Made by a program: the position numbers and the translations under genes. This document shows, one piece after another, positions 1 to 8,393 of a stretch of DNA of 64,000 nucleotides. Source of the DNA: Belliella alkalica (GTDB lineage Bacteria; Bacteroidota; Bacteroidia; Cytophagales; Cyclobacteriaceae); assembly GCF_022549785.1 (NCBI RefSeq), contig NZ_JAKZGO010000003.1, positions 705 to 64,704 on the forward strand. The letters run 5' to 3'. Position 1 is the stretch's first letter, and each line of letters opens with the position of its first letter. Below the pieces are notes generated by a model. It saw only the letters and a program-made list of their open reading frames with translations. It was not told the DNA's origin and searched no databases.

Positions 1-616
1 CCACTGATTACGCTGATGGTCGCAGATTTTTAAATTAGATTTTGGTTTTAGATAAGTTTTTGATTTTTCTGCGTAGATCTGGGGTTTCTTCGGGAGAAAG
101 ATTATGGCCCGCTGATTACGCTGATGTTGGCAGATTTTTATGTTGGTTTTTGGGTTTATAGGAGTTTTTGATTTTTCTGCGTAAATCTGCGGTATCTGCG
201 GGAGAAAAATTATGGTTCGCTGATTACGCTGATGCTCGCTGATTTTTATGTTGGGTTCTAGTTTTAGATAAGTTTTTGATTTTTCTGCGTAGATCTGCTG
301 TATCTGCGGGAGATTTTAAATAGCCCGCTGATTACGCTGATGTTCGCAGATTTTTATGTTGGTTTTTGGGTTTATAGGAGTTTTTGATTTTTCTGCGTAG
401 ATCTGTGGTATCTGCGGGAGAAAAATTATGACCCGGTGATTACGCTGATGCTTGCAGATTTTTAAATTGGATTTTGGTTTTAGATAAGTTTTTGTCTTTT
501 CTGCGTAAATCTGCGGTATCTGCGGGAGGAAAATTATGGACCGCTGATTACGCTGATGGTCGCAGATTATTAATCAATCTAACTTCTATTTCTGTGGTAT
601 CTTAGGGAGGAATTCA
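1..616. repeat. 108-bp tandem repeat array (5 full units plus a truncated one)
   Basis: The core CTGATTACGCTGATG (with small variations) recurs at 4, 112, 220, 328, 436 and 544, an exact 108-bp period with no indels. Each unit carries the core, then CGCAGATTTTT, an AT-rich spacer, then TCTGCGTAGATCTG followed by GTATCTGCGGGAG. The sixth unit is truncated and decays after about 616. The array may begin left of the window. Unit variants differ mainly in the spacer (two classes: one with TTTTGGTTTTAGATAAG, one with GGTTTTTGGGTTTATAGG). There is no convincing reading frame, although 108 is divisible by 3. It resembles intergenic repeats I recall from other Cyclobacteriaceae genomes; the function is unknown. 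Confidence 0.9.
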
Positions 617-648
617 GAAGCACTAAGAAAAAATTAGTATTCATTTTT

Positions 649-1515
649 TCAATCAATTTTGTCTGGATTAAAATCCCTACTCACTTTCCATCTGTTATGA
701 CTCCAAAGATATAAGTTTGGGCTGTGTCTGATAGTCTGCTCAGTGCGTCTGATAAACTCATCGGTGATGCTATGTTCGGCAGCTTGATCATAGGGAGGGC
801 TGTCCATTAGACTATAAGTGAAGATGTAATGGCCTCGTTTTGGTTTGCGTACATCAGAATAGATCACAGTATGGCCAAAGCGCTTAGCAAGTTTCTCTGC
901 ACCTTCAAAGAAAATAGTTTCTCTATTCATGAAAGGTGCCCAATAGCGGATTTCAGCTTTTGTGGGTCTTTGGTCGGCGGCTAGGACAATCAGTCGGGGT
1001 ACGTCTCTATTCCTCAAATATTCTCTTTGAAAGGAAGCTCTTTCCACCAGCATTCCTCCAAATCTACCTCTGATGTTTTTCATCAGTTTCTCAAAAAATG
1101 GGCTGTTTACTTTTAGGTAAACCACCTCACATTGTGTGCTTATATTGCCCATCATTTGAAGTAAATGCATTTCCCAATTGAAAAAATGTCCTGTCATTCC
1201 TACTACAACTTCGCCTTTTTTGATCAATTCAAGAGGTATATTTACATTTTCTATCTGAACCCTTTTTGCTAATTCTTCCTTGGAAATGGTGTACATTTTG
1301 AACGTTTCGGCAAAAGAATCTGTCAAGTTTCTAAAAAAGCCCCTTTCAATCTTAAGTCTTTCTTTTTCTGTCTTTTCAGGGAATGCTTGTTTTAAATTCT
1401 CTCTTATTATTTTTTTTCTATACCCAACTATATAATAACCAATGAAATACAAAATATCCGAAAAAATGTAGAGAATACTAAAAGGAAGGTATGATATAAG
1501 TTTGACGAGGAACAT
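649..1515 (-). CDS. LpxL/HtrB-type lysophospholipid acyltransferase
   Basis: A 288-residue member of the lipid A biosynthesis acyltransferase family, which transfers a secondary acyl chain to lipid A precursors at the inner membrane. An N-terminal hydrophobic segment (about residues 5-31) anchors it. The catalytic H-x4-E signature is present as H110-FFNW-E115, and a conserved DQRP motif lies near residue 180. Length is usual for the family. In Bacteroidota this protein can be annotated as LpxL-like or as an aminolipid acyltransferase; the exact acceptor is not decided by sequence. The gene stands alone between the repeat array and the divergent sigma factor gene. Confidence 0.85.
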   Translation of the reverse strand: MFLVKLISYLPFSILYIFSDILYFIGYYIVGYRKKIIRENLKQAFPEKTEKERLKIERGFFRNLTDSFAETFKMYTISKEELAKRVQIENVNIPLELIKKGEVVVGMTGHFFNWEMHLLQMMGNISTQCEVVYLKVNSPFFEKLMKNIRGRFGGMLVERASFQREYLRNRDVPRLIVLAADQRPTKAEIRYWAPFMNRETIFFEGAEKLAKRFGHTVIYSDVRKPKRGHYIFTYSLMDSPPYDQAAEHSITDEFIRRTEQTIRHSPNLYLWSHNRWKVSRDFNPDKID

Positions 1516-1820
1516 TTTATTTCTTTAAAGCTTATGTAGGAATGAATGGTCTTTGAACAACAAATATCTAAATATACTATGTTAATACCTGTATCCTAAT
1601 CAATAAGTTTAAAAAATTGCAATGGGAAAGATTGTCATAAATGTGGTTTTGCATCCAATATCCCAGTATCCAATTTCAATCAATATCAAAATGAGGGCAG
1701 CCATATGAATTTGAAAATCAAGCGATGTTCAATCAAAATTTCATGCGAGAAAATTGATTGTTAACCACTTTCTTCAAAAAAATTAGCTAAAATTTGGGGC
1801 ATTGATTACTTTTGGTACTT
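1516..1820. other. divergent intergenic region between the acyltransferase and sigma factor genes
   Basis: About 305 AT-rich bases between two divergent genes. The only signals I can support are a TAnnTTTG box at 1807-1814 for the sigma factor and a weaker TATATTTA on the minus strand (1576-1569) for the acyltransferase. I see no RNA gene or repeat. Confidence 0.5.
1807..1814 (+). promoter_or_regulatory. -7 box (TACTTTTG) just upstream of the sigma factor start
   Basis: TACTTTTG fits the Bacteroidota -7 consensus TAnnTTTG. It ends only 6 bases before the ATG at 1821, so transcription from it would start at or next to the start codon, giving a leaderless or near-leaderless mRNA. No good TTTG -33 element lies 17-21 bases upstream, which weakens the call. 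Confidence 0.4.
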
Positions 1821-2414
1821 ATGTCCGAAGTGCAGAGAAAAAAATATTCCGATCAGGAAAAAAACAGAATTTTTGACGAGGAATTTATGCCACACATAGA
1901 TTCCATGTATAATTTTGGTTATAGGCTGACCTTTGATGAGGACGATGCCAAAGATTTGGTGCAAGATACTTATCTGAAAGCCTACCGATTTATCAATTCC
2001 TTTGAGCAAGGTACCAATGCAAAAGCATGGCTATTTAGGATATTGAAGAATAGTTTTATCAATGATTACAGAAAGAAGAGCAAGCAGCCAGCTAAAGTTG
2101 ATTATCAGGAAGTTGAAACTTATTACAACTCTGATGATGTTGACTATGGTATCACTTCAGATTTGCGTGTTGATTCACTCAAAGATATGCTTGGGGACGA
2201 AATTTCGAATGCCCTCAATAGTTTAGCGGTTGATTTCCGTACAGTAATCATTCTTTGTGATTTGGAAGGGTTTACTTACGAAGAAATGGCGAAGATTTTG
2301 GATATTCCTATCGGTACAGTAAGGTCTAGATTGCATAGAGCGAGGAACTTATTGAAAGAGAAGTTGCGTTCATATGCTCAAAACATGGGTTATAAAACTG
2401 ATGAAGAGGAATAG
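1821..2414 (+). CDS. ECF-type RNA polymerase sigma factor (RpoE/SigH-like)
   Basis: A sigma-70 family factor of the extracytoplasmic-function type. Region 2 (roughly residues 20-90) has the YRLTFDEDDAKDLVQDTYLKA block, and region 4 (about 130-185) has the helix-turn-helix EGFTYEEMAKILDIPIGTVR. I chose ATG 1821 (197 residues) over an in-frame TTG at 1812 because the protein then starts MSEVQRKK and the TTG overlaps the putative promoter box. It is followed at 52 bp by a small Cys-rich protein that is probably its anti-sigma factor, then gmk and nadD. This type often responds to envelope or redox stress; the signal here is not known. Confidence 0.88.
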   Translation: MSEVQRKKYSDQEKNRIFDEEFMPHIDSMYNFGYRLTFDEDDAKDLVQDTYLKAYRFINSFEQGTNAKAWLFRILKNSFINDYRKKSKQPAKVDYQEVETYYNSDDVDYGITSDLRVDSLKDMLGDEISNALNSLAVDFRTVIILCDLEGFTYEEMAKILDIPIGTVRSRLHRARNLLKEKLRSYAQNMGYKTDEEE

Positions 2415-2466
2415 TTTCAAATTTATTATGAATAAGTATTAAAGATTACCCTAGATTAAGATTAAA

Positions 2467-2739
2467 ATGGAGAATAATTTAGAAGGAACAGGAGAGAGGA
2501 AGTTGCAGTGCGATGATGTAAGCAAATGCTTTCAGTTGCTAGAAAGCATTTTGGACGGAAATGAAGGTCTTGATTCGCAAGAAGTCCTCAAATCAAAACT
2601 TGCCAAATGTCAGCCATGCTTTGAGCACTATCATTTGGAACAAGCGATCAAAGAAGTTCTAAGGACCAAGTGTACCAAGCATGAAGTACCATCCCAACTT
2701 GTAGAAAATATCCGTCAAAAAATCGAAGAGATAAAATAA
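2467..2739 (+). CDS. small Cys-rich protein, probable zinc-binding anti-sigma factor
   Basis: A 90-residue acidic cytosolic protein directly after the ECF sigma gene. It contains C15, C21, the CxxC pair C48/C51, H54, H56 and C69. The arrangement of an N-terminal Cys, a CxxC about 30 residues later and amphipathic helices resembles RsrA/ZAS anti-sigma factors. The canonical His four residues before the CxxC is Lys here (K44), so zinc ligation must differ or be lost. Assignment as partner of the upstream sigma factor rests on adjacency and the CxxC. It lies 5 bp before gmk, so it is probably in the same transcript. Confidence 0.65.
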   Translation: MENNLEGTGERKLQCDDVSKCFQLLESILDGNEGLDSQEVLKSKLAKCQPCFEHYHLEQAIKEVLRTKCTKHEVPSQLVENIRQKIEEIK

Positions 2740-2744
2740 AGGAT

Positions 2745-3317
2745 ATGTCATCAGGTAAAGCAATAATTTTTTCGGCACCATCAGGTTCAGGCAAAACAAC
2801 AATTGTCCGTCATTTAATAGGGAAAATTCCCAATCTAGGATTTTCGATCTCAGCCTGCACCAGGGATAAGCGTGGAAGGGAAGAGGAGAATGGAAAAGAC
2901 TATTACTTTTTGAGCCCAGATGAATTCAAGTCCAAGATAGATCAGGACTCGTTTATAGAATGGGAAGAAGTGTATGAAGGCAACTTCTATGGAACACTCA
3001 AAGAAGAAATCCAACGTATTTGGGATTCAGGCAAGCATGTTATTTTTGATGTTGATGTCAAAGGCGGTCTAAATCTAAAGAATTATTTTGGTGATAAAGC
3101 TTTGGCTATTTTTGTCAAAGTACCTTCCATGGATGTACTTACAGAAAGGCTTAAAGACAGGGGGACAGAATCAGAAGAAAGTCTATCAAGGAGACTTTAT
3201 AAAGCAAAGTTTGAAATGGGCTTTGAAAGCAAATTTGATGTGACCATCGTCAACGATGATATGCAGAAGTCATTTGCGGAAGCGGAAGCACTAGTAGGGA
3301 AATTCTTAGCACAGTAA
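2745..3317 (+). CDS. gmk: guanylate kinase
   Basis: Phosphorylates GMP to GDP with ATP in purine nucleotide synthesis. The 190-residue protein has the P-loop GSGKT at residues 14-18, the guanylate kinase signature near residues 37-55 (including the conserved [17 protein letters not shown] block, with R in the usual STR position following SAC), and the lid region RLKDRG about residue 132. Length matches the family. The stop codon is separated from the nadD start by only two bases. Confidence 0.95.
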   Translation: MSSGKAIIFSAPSGSGKTTIVRHLIGKIPNLGFSISACTRDKRGREEENGKDYYFLSPDEFKSKIDQDSFIEWEEVYEGNFYGTLKEEIQRIWDSGKHVIFDVDVKGGLNLKNYFGDKALAIFVKVPSMDVLTERLKDRGTESEESLSRRLYKAKFEMGFESKFDVTIVNDDMQKSFAEAEALVGKFLAQ

Positions 3318-3319
3318 TT

Positions 3320-3886
3320 TTGAAAATCGGCTTATTTTTCGGATCTTTTAATCCTATTCACATTGGGCATTTGATTATAGCCAATGTGATGCAGGATCAG
3401 ACTGATCTAGATGAAGTGTGGTTTATAATCAGTCCTCAGAATCCTTTCAAGACACAGAAATCACTATTGCACGAATTTGATCGGCTAAAGATGGTAGAGC
3501 TCGCCATTGCCGATCATTTTCATTTTAAGGCTTCAGATGTTGAATTTCACATGCCGAGGCCAAGCTATACAATAGATACGCTTACTTATTTAAGTGAAAA
3601 GCACCCACTTCACGAATTTAAATTGATTATAGGAGGGGATAATTTGACACATTTTCACAAATGGAAAAATTATGACCTTATTTTGGACAATTATGGTTTA
3701 TATGTTTACCCTAGGCCAGGTGATCATCTTAAGCTTGATCACCCTAATGTCAAATATGTAGCTGCCCCAATGATGGATATTTCAGCTACATTCATCCGAA
3801 ACGCTATCAAAAACCACAAATCCGTACGCTATTTGCTCCCTGATATGGTTAGGGAATATATTAAAGACAAAAAGCTCTTCGTTTAA
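3320..3886 (+). CDS. nadD: nicotinate-nucleotide adenylyltransferase
   Basis: Adenylates nicotinate mononucleotide in NAD synthesis. The nucleotidyltransferase motif GSFNPIHIGH is at residues 8-17, and the C-terminal ISATFIRNAIKN block (about 154-165) is the ISxTxxR motif. The start is TTG: no ATG occurs before residue 25, which is beyond the active-site motif. The TTG is two bases after the gmk TAA stop, so translation is probably coupled. Confidence 0.93.
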   Translation: MKIGLFFGSFNPIHIGHLIIANVMQDQTDLDEVWFIISPQNPFKTQKSLLHEFDRLKMVELAIADHFHFKASDVEFHMPRPSYTIDTLTYLSEKHPLHEFKLIIGGDNLTHFHKWKNYDLILDNYGLYVYPRPGDHLKLDHPNVKYVAAPMMDISATFIRNAIKNHKSVRYLLPDMVREYIKDKKLFV

Positions 3887-3955
3887 ATTTTCTCACGGGT
3901 CGATATCCTTTTTATGAATTATTTACGCCCTTAAGGAACTAATTAAAATCGAAAT

Positions 3956-3963
3956 TACTTTTG
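3956..3963 (+). promoter_or_regulatory. trxA -7 box (TACTTTTG)
   Basis: TACTTTTG matches TAnnTTTG and lies 43 bases before the trxA start. The -33 element is not evident at the usual spacing (TTAAGG at about 3931). Confidence 0.45.
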
Positions 3964-4006
3964 TAGTATAATTGATATTTTAGAAATTACTTAAAAACAT
4001 ATAAAG

Positions 4007-4327
4007 ATGGCAAAAGCAATAGAAATTACCGATTCTAATTTTGAAGAAATAATGAAAACTGATCAGCCGATCCTTGTGGATTTTTGGGCTGAATGGTGCG
4101 GCCCTTGTAAAATGATCGGTCCTGTAGTGGAAGAACTCGCTGGTGATTATGATGGCAAAGCTGTCGTTGGAAAAGTAGATGTTGATGCCAATCCTGGTGT
4201 AGCAGCACAGTTTGGAATTAGAAGTATTCCTACTTTATTGTTCTTTAAGGACGGTCAGATTGTAGATAAGCAAGTAGGTGCTGTTCCAAAGTCAGTATTG
4301 GCTCAGAAATTGGATGCGCAACTATAA
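4007..4327 (+). CDS. trxA: thioredoxin
   Basis: A 106-residue cytosolic thioredoxin that reduces protein disulfides using electrons from thioredoxin reductase. The active site WCGPC is at residues 30-34 (C31, C34), D25 is the buried Asp before it, and the cis-proline is in RSIPTLLFF. Size is standard. It is monocistronic, with its own promoter box and a strong terminator. Confidence 0.96.
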   Translation: MAKAIEITDSNFEEIMKTDQPILVDFWAEWCGPCKMIGPVVEELAGDYDGKAVVGKVDVDANPGVAAQFGIRSIPTLLFFKDGQIVDKQVGAVPKSVLAQKLDAQL

Positions 4328-4350
4328 TAGGTTTAAAAAAAGTAAAACAA

Positions 4351-4382
4351 AACCGCTAAGAGTGATCTTAGCGGTTTTTTTA
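4351..4382 (+). terminator. rho-independent terminator after trxA
   Basis: A perfect 10-bp stem AACCGCTAAG (4351-4360) / CTTAGCGGTT (4367-4376), a 6-base loop and a run of T. It may also limit read-through from the convergent DUF502 gene. Confidence 0.92.
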
Positions 4383-4432
4383 GTTTGATACAAATTGTAA
4401 CTCGGCCAATATTTTGAATGAATTTGTAAGAC

Positions 4433-4993
4433 TTACAATCTTTCCAAATTTGATACCCCACCAGAAACAATAAATTTCATCACGTCCGAGCTTTTGACAT
4501 TGTTAAGGATTCGTACATTTTCTCTTGGGACTAGATAGAGATTGCCAGAAAAATTGTAGCTATGGGGGAAGTAAATTGCCACCAAGTGATCTTCTTCCAA
4601 TATGCTCAAATTATCCTGTGTGATAAATCCAAGCCTTGACATCCCTTCTGAAAGCTTCACGATAACTGGGATATTGAATTTTTTCTTGTCACCGACAAAA
4701 GCTGACATCAGGTCTTTGATACTTGTATAGACAATATTTATCAAAGGGATTTTAAATACCCATTTTTCAAACAGATCAAACAAGGGCTTGGTAATAAATA
4801 GACTTGCCAAATATCCTACAAATGTGATAAAACCTAGCATAATAAGAATCCCTAAACCAGGAATAGGAATAGGGATGATGCCATCAAGAAAATTGATTGT
4901 TAGGACAATGACATACACTGTCAATGCAAATGGAACTACAAAAAGTAATCCTCTGAAAAAGTACTTGATAAATCTTTTATAAGTAAATGACAT
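4433..4993 (-). CDS. DUF502 family membrane protein
   Basis: A 186-residue protein with two predicted membrane segments (about residues 12-35 and 45-70) followed by a hydrophilic C-terminal domain. The FFRGLLFVVPFALT start, the middle block IPLINIVYTSIKDL and the C-terminal VSGGV motif are typical of DUF502. Function is unknown; a plant relative, COV1, affects vascular patterning. It lies downstream of the nqr terminator, so it is probably transcribed separately. Confidence 0.85.
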   Translation of the reverse strand: MSFTYKRFIKYFFRGLLFVVPFALTVYVIVLTINFLDGIIPIPIPGLGILIMLGFITFVGYLASLFITKPLFDLFEKWVFKIPLINIVYTSIKDLMSAFVGDKKKFNIPVIVKLSEGMSRLGFITQDNLSILEEDHLVAIYFPHSYNFSGNLYLVPRENVRILNNVKSSDVMKFIVSGGVSNLERL

Positions 4994-5022
4994 ATATGAT
5001 TTAGATTTTATAGCCTAAAACT

Positions 5023-5050
5023 ACAAAAAAGCCTCAGATTTCTCTGAGGC
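5023..5050 (-). terminator. rho-independent terminator of the nqr operon
   Basis: An 8-bp stem GCCTCAGA (5031-5038) / TCTGAGGC (5043-5050) with AAAAAA at 5025-5030, which is a T run in minus-strand RNA. T residues also follow on the plus side (5051-5057), so it could act in both directions. It closes the operon right after nqrE, where nqrF would be expected. Confidence 0.88.
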
Positions 5051-5080
5051 TTTTTTTAAAATATTAGAAGAGCTCTTGAC

Positions 5081-5692
5081 TTATAAGTCAATTCCCATAA
5101 ATGACATAAATGCAATTCCCATCAATCCTGTAAGGAGCATGGTAATTCCAAGACCTTTAAGACCGTTTGGTACATTCGAGTATTTCAATTTTTCTCTAAT
5201 AGCTGCTAATGCAACTATAGCTAAAAAGAAACCAGTTCCAGAACCGAAACCATATACAGCTGATTCAGCTAATGTATAATCTCTCTGAGCCATAAAAAGG
5301 GATCCACCAAGAATCGCACAGTTTACTGCGATCAATGGAAGGAATATACCCAAAGCTCCATAAAGTGCAGGGGCAAATTTCTCCACTACCATCTCCACCA
5401 ACTGTACCATCGCAGCAATGATAGCAATGAACATAATGAATCTCAAGAATGAAAGGTCAATGGTGGCGAAAGTTTCACCTGCCCAAGACAATGCTCCTTC
5501 TTTCAATACAAATTCATTCAAAAGCCAGTTGACAGGTACAGTCACAGTAAGTACGAAAATTACCGCTGCTCCTAGACCTAAGGCTGTGCTTACTTTTTTG
5601 GATACTGCCAAGAATGAACACATTCCTAGGAAGTAAGCAAAAACCATGTTGTCAATAAATATTGATCGTATAGCTAAATTAAATAATTCCAT
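5081..5692 (-). CDS. nqrE: Na+-translocating NADH:quinone reductase subunit E
   Basis: An integral membrane subunit of Na+-NQR, related to RnfA. The 203 residues form about six membrane helices. The conserved Cys that helps bind the intramembrane 2Fe-2S cluster with NqrD is seen in [11 protein letters not shown] (C25-C26 region) and a second in [11 protein letters not shown]. Last gene of nqrABCDE, 13 bp after nqrD. Confidence 0.95.
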   Translation of the reverse strand: MELFNLAIRSIFIDNMVFAYFLGMCSFLAVSKKVSTALGLGAAVIFVLTVTVPVNWLLNEFVLKEGALSWAGETFATIDLSFLRFIMFIAIIAAMVQLVEMVVEKFAPALYGALGIFLPLIAVNCAILGGSLFMAQRDYTLAESAVYGFGSGTGFFLAIVALAAIREKLKYSNVPNGLKGLGITMLLTGLMGIAFMSFMGIDL

Positions 5693-5705
5693 GTCTCTTT
5701 ATTTA

Positions 5706-6386
5706 TTAATGTTCAACATATCCAGTTTTGGTACGCTGTACCCAAATGATCAAACCAAGAATGATAAATGCACCTACAGGAGACACCATCAATCCATTAG
5801 TGGCTAAGCTAAAGTTTTCACCAAACAAACCTGAAATAGGGTCGTAAATAGCAACTCCGAAAACCGAACCTGATCCCAACAACTCTCTAAAGAAAGCTAC
5901 AGCAAGGATAATCCATGAATAACCCAATGCACTACCAAAACCATCAAGTATTGCATCATATGGCTTGTTACCCAAAGCATAAGCTTCCAAACGTCCCATT
6001 ACAATACAGTTGGTGATAATCAAACCTACAAATACCGAGAGCTCTTTGTACATGTCATATGCAAATGCTTTCAATACTTCATTTACTAGGGTTACAAGCG
6101 TAGCAACTACTGCCAACTGTACGATAATCCTTACTCTGGATGGAATTGTATTTCTCAATAAAGAAATAGTCAAATTAGCCATTACCATTACAAATATTAC
6201 AGAGATAGCCATTACCAATGTTGGCTGCATCTGTGTCGTTACCGCTAGCGCTGAACAAATCCCCAATACCTGTATAGTAATTGGGTTGTCATCGACAAGT
6301 GGATCACTGATAAGTTTTTTTCTTCTTTTAGAAAGTAAAGCTTCTGATGGCTTTTTTTCTATTAATTCTGCTGATTCTGTGCTCAT
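5706..6386 (-). CDS. nqrD: Na+-translocating NADH:quinone reductase subunit D
   Basis: A 226-residue membrane subunit, homologous to NqrE and RnfE, with six predicted helices. The N-terminal ILGICSALAVTT-type segment and the central LIITNCIVMGR segment hold the two conserved cysteines shared with NqrE for the intramembrane iron centre. It has an N-terminal hydrophilic extension (about 35 residues, SAELIEKKPSEALLSKRRKK) before the first helix. Confidence 0.95.
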   Translation of the reverse strand: MSTESAELIEKKPSEALLSKRRKKLISDPLVDDNPITIQVLGICSALAVTTQMQPTLVMAISVIFVMVMANLTISLLRNTIPSRVRIIVQLAVVATLVTLVNEVLKAFAYDMYKELSVFVGLIITNCIVMGRLEAYALGNKPYDAILDGFGSALGYSWIILAVAFFRELLGSGSVFGVAIYDPISGLFGENFSLATNGLMVSPVGAFIILGLIIWVQRTKTGYVEH

Positions 6387-6410
6387 TATAGTTTTTTTAT
6401 AATGTCTGGA

Positions 6411-7187
6411 TTAATTTAAAACGGCAATTTCGCTTGAAGAATCATCCTTCAATTTTTCAAAATAAGCCTTATAAGCTTTTAGGTAATTTTCCAACATAGC
6501 ATTTACACCGTTAGCAGTGATTGTAGCACCTGATAGACCATCTACTTTGTGGTCTTCACCTTCATAATCCTTGCCCTCACCTTTCTGCATTGCAACTGAT
6601 TGGAATTCACCAGATTCGTCAAAAATTTTCTTTCCTTGATATCTGTTTTGTACATTACCTTCAGTGATTCTAGCACCTAGTCCTGGAGTTTCTCCTTTGT
6701 GACCAAATGTAACCCCTTCGATGGTGTTCAAATCTGTATCTAAAGCTAAGAATCCCCAGATTTCATCCCAAAGACCTGCACCATATACTTGTACAATGAT
6801 TGCTTCAGGATCAGACTCGTTGCCTTCTGCATGGAAAATGAAAACTGGATACTTTCTTTTGGCAGGATCCATTTTGTAGTTTTTCGCTACGTTTACGTTT
6901 TCTGCAATCAAAGTATTTCCTTCTTCGTCTTCTTCGATTTCATTCCCTTCAGCATCTACTACTTTAGAAGTGATTCTTTTATCATAGAAATCTAGAATTT
7001 CCTCCGGCTTCATTGCCCTTATCTCAGAAGCATCCAAAACAGCTCCTAAAATTTGCTTTTTGGTATCCAATTCCACAGCTTTTTTCTGTGTAGGACCCAA
7101 AAGCTGAGATGTTCCTGATAATAATAATCCTAAAACTACTGTTAGAATTACTGAAAATGTGATGATATAAGCATTAGACTGTTGCAC
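6411..7187 (-). CDS. nqrC: Na+-translocating NADH:quinone reductase subunit C
   Basis: A 258-residue subunit with one N-terminal membrane helix (about residues 8-28) and a periplasmic FMN domain. The flavinylation motif SGAT is at residues 219-222, with T222 expected to carry FMN through a phosphoester added by ApbE. No apbE is in this window. The gene overlaps the end of nqrB by 14 bases, indicating translational coupling. Confidence 0.96.
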   Translation of the reverse strand: MQQSNAYIITFSVILTVVLGLLLSGTSQLLGPTQKKAVELDTKKQILGAVLDASEIRAMKPEEILDFYDKRITSKVVDAEGNEIEEDEEGNTLIAENVNVAKNYKMDPAKRKYPVFIFHAEGNESDPEAIIVQVYGAGLWDEIWGFLALDTDLNTIEGVTFGHKGETPGLGARITEGNVQNRYQGKKIFDESGEFQSVAMQKGEGKDYEGEDHKVDGLSGATITANGVNAMLENYLKAYKAYFEKLKDDSSSEIAVLN

Positions 7188-8388
7188 GTTGTAACCTCCT
7201 TTTCTTGTTTGCTTTTACTACATAATAATCAACCAAAGGTGCAAACACGTTCATAAATAAAACTGCTAGCATAATCCCTTCAGGATAGGCTGGGTTTGTA
7301 ACTCTAATGATCACTGTCAATACACCAATCAAAAGACCATAAATCCATTTACCCGTTTCTGTTTGTGCTGCTGATACTGGATCAGTCGCCATAAATACAA
7401 TACCGAAAGCCAAGCCTCCCATTACCCAGTGGTATTCTGGGCCCATAGCCATATATTCATTCACTGCAAATAAATTCATTATGAAGCCCATGATGTAAGC
7501 TCCTGCAAATCCACTCACGATGATTTTCCAGCTTGCAACTCCTGTTGCTACCAAGATAACAGCTCCCAATAATGCCATCAATGTAGATGTTTCACCTATA
7601 GAGCCTGGTATCCAACCCATGAATAAGTTTGCAAATTCATACAGTCCTGAGCCCAAAGCGCTATTGTGAGTAGAAAGAGCAGTATTTACTGTTTCACCTT
7701 CCACACCTGCATTATACGCTACTGCCAATGCAGTTGCTCCTGAGAAACCATCTACAGCTTCTTTATCTCCTAGGTAAGTCCATACCTGATCACCAGATAT
7801 TTGTGCAGGATATGCAAAGTATAAGAAGGCCCTAGCTGTCATGGCTACGTTTAGGATATTCATCCCTGTTCCACCAAATACCTCTTTTGCAATAACCACA
7901 GCGAATATAGTTGCTAATGCCACTTGCCATAAAGGCATTGTAGCAGGCACTACCAATGGGATCAACATACCTGTAACCAAGAAACCTTCGTTGATTGGGT
8001 GCTTTCTGATTACTGCAAATGCTGCTTCAACAAGACCACCAGCTGCGTAAGCAACAATAACAATAGGTAAAACTAAAGTAAGACCTAAAATTGCTTTTTC
8101 AGCAAAATTATCCCACAAACCAGCTGTCTGACCTGTAGCCAAGAAGTGCTGATGTCCTGTATTATATATACCAAACAACAAACAAGGAATCATTGCTATC
8201 ACAACTGTGATCATCATTCTCTTCAAGTCAATGGCATCTTTTACCTGAGCTCCTTTTATCCCATTTGTATGGTTTGGCGAAAACAAAAATGTCTCACCAG
8301 CCTCAAAGGCATAATATAGGCTCTCTAATTTTCCTCCTTTATGAAAAAGGGGTTTCTGCTTATCCAACAGATCTCTTAGAAACTTCAT
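7174..8388 (-). CDS. nqrB: Na+-translocating NADH:quinone reductase subunit B
   Basis: The large membrane subunit, 404 residues with about ten helices. It holds covalent FMN at the SGAT motif (residues 216-219, T219) and in known enzymes also riboflavin and the quinone site. The N-terminal soluble stretch (FLRDLLDKQKPLF) is typical. It starts 5 bases after nqrA ends and overlaps nqrC. Confidence 0.96.
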   Translation of the reverse strand: MKFLRDLLDKQKPLFHKGGKLESLYYAFEAGETFLFSPNHTNGIKGAQVKDAIDLKRMMITVVIAMIPCLLFGIYNTGHQHFLATGQTAGLWDNFAEKAILGLTLVLPIVIVAYAAGGLVEAAFAVIRKHPINEGFLVTGMLIPLVVPATMPLWQVALATIFAVVIAKEVFGGTGMNILNVAMTARAFLYFAYPAQISGDQVWTYLGDKEAVDGFSGATALAVAYNAGVEGETVNTALSTHNSALGSGLYEFANLFMGWIPGSIGETSTLMALLGAVILVATGVASWKIIVSGFAGAYIMGFIMNLFAVNEYMAMGPEYHWVMGGLAFGIVFMATDPVSAAQTETGKWIYGLLIGVLTVIIRVTNPAYPEGIMLAVLFMNVFAPLVDYYVVKANKKRRLQRATV

Positions 8389-8393
8389 ATTGA

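Noticed and set aside
1-616. CRISPR-like array
   Set aside because: The 108-bp units are repeated along their whole length, with no unique spacers of 30-40 bases between short identical repeats, and no cas genes are near.
5058-5080. Remnant of nqrF after nqrE
   Set aside because: Only about 30 bases lie between the nqrE stop and the terminator stem; there is no room for a remnant and no similarity.
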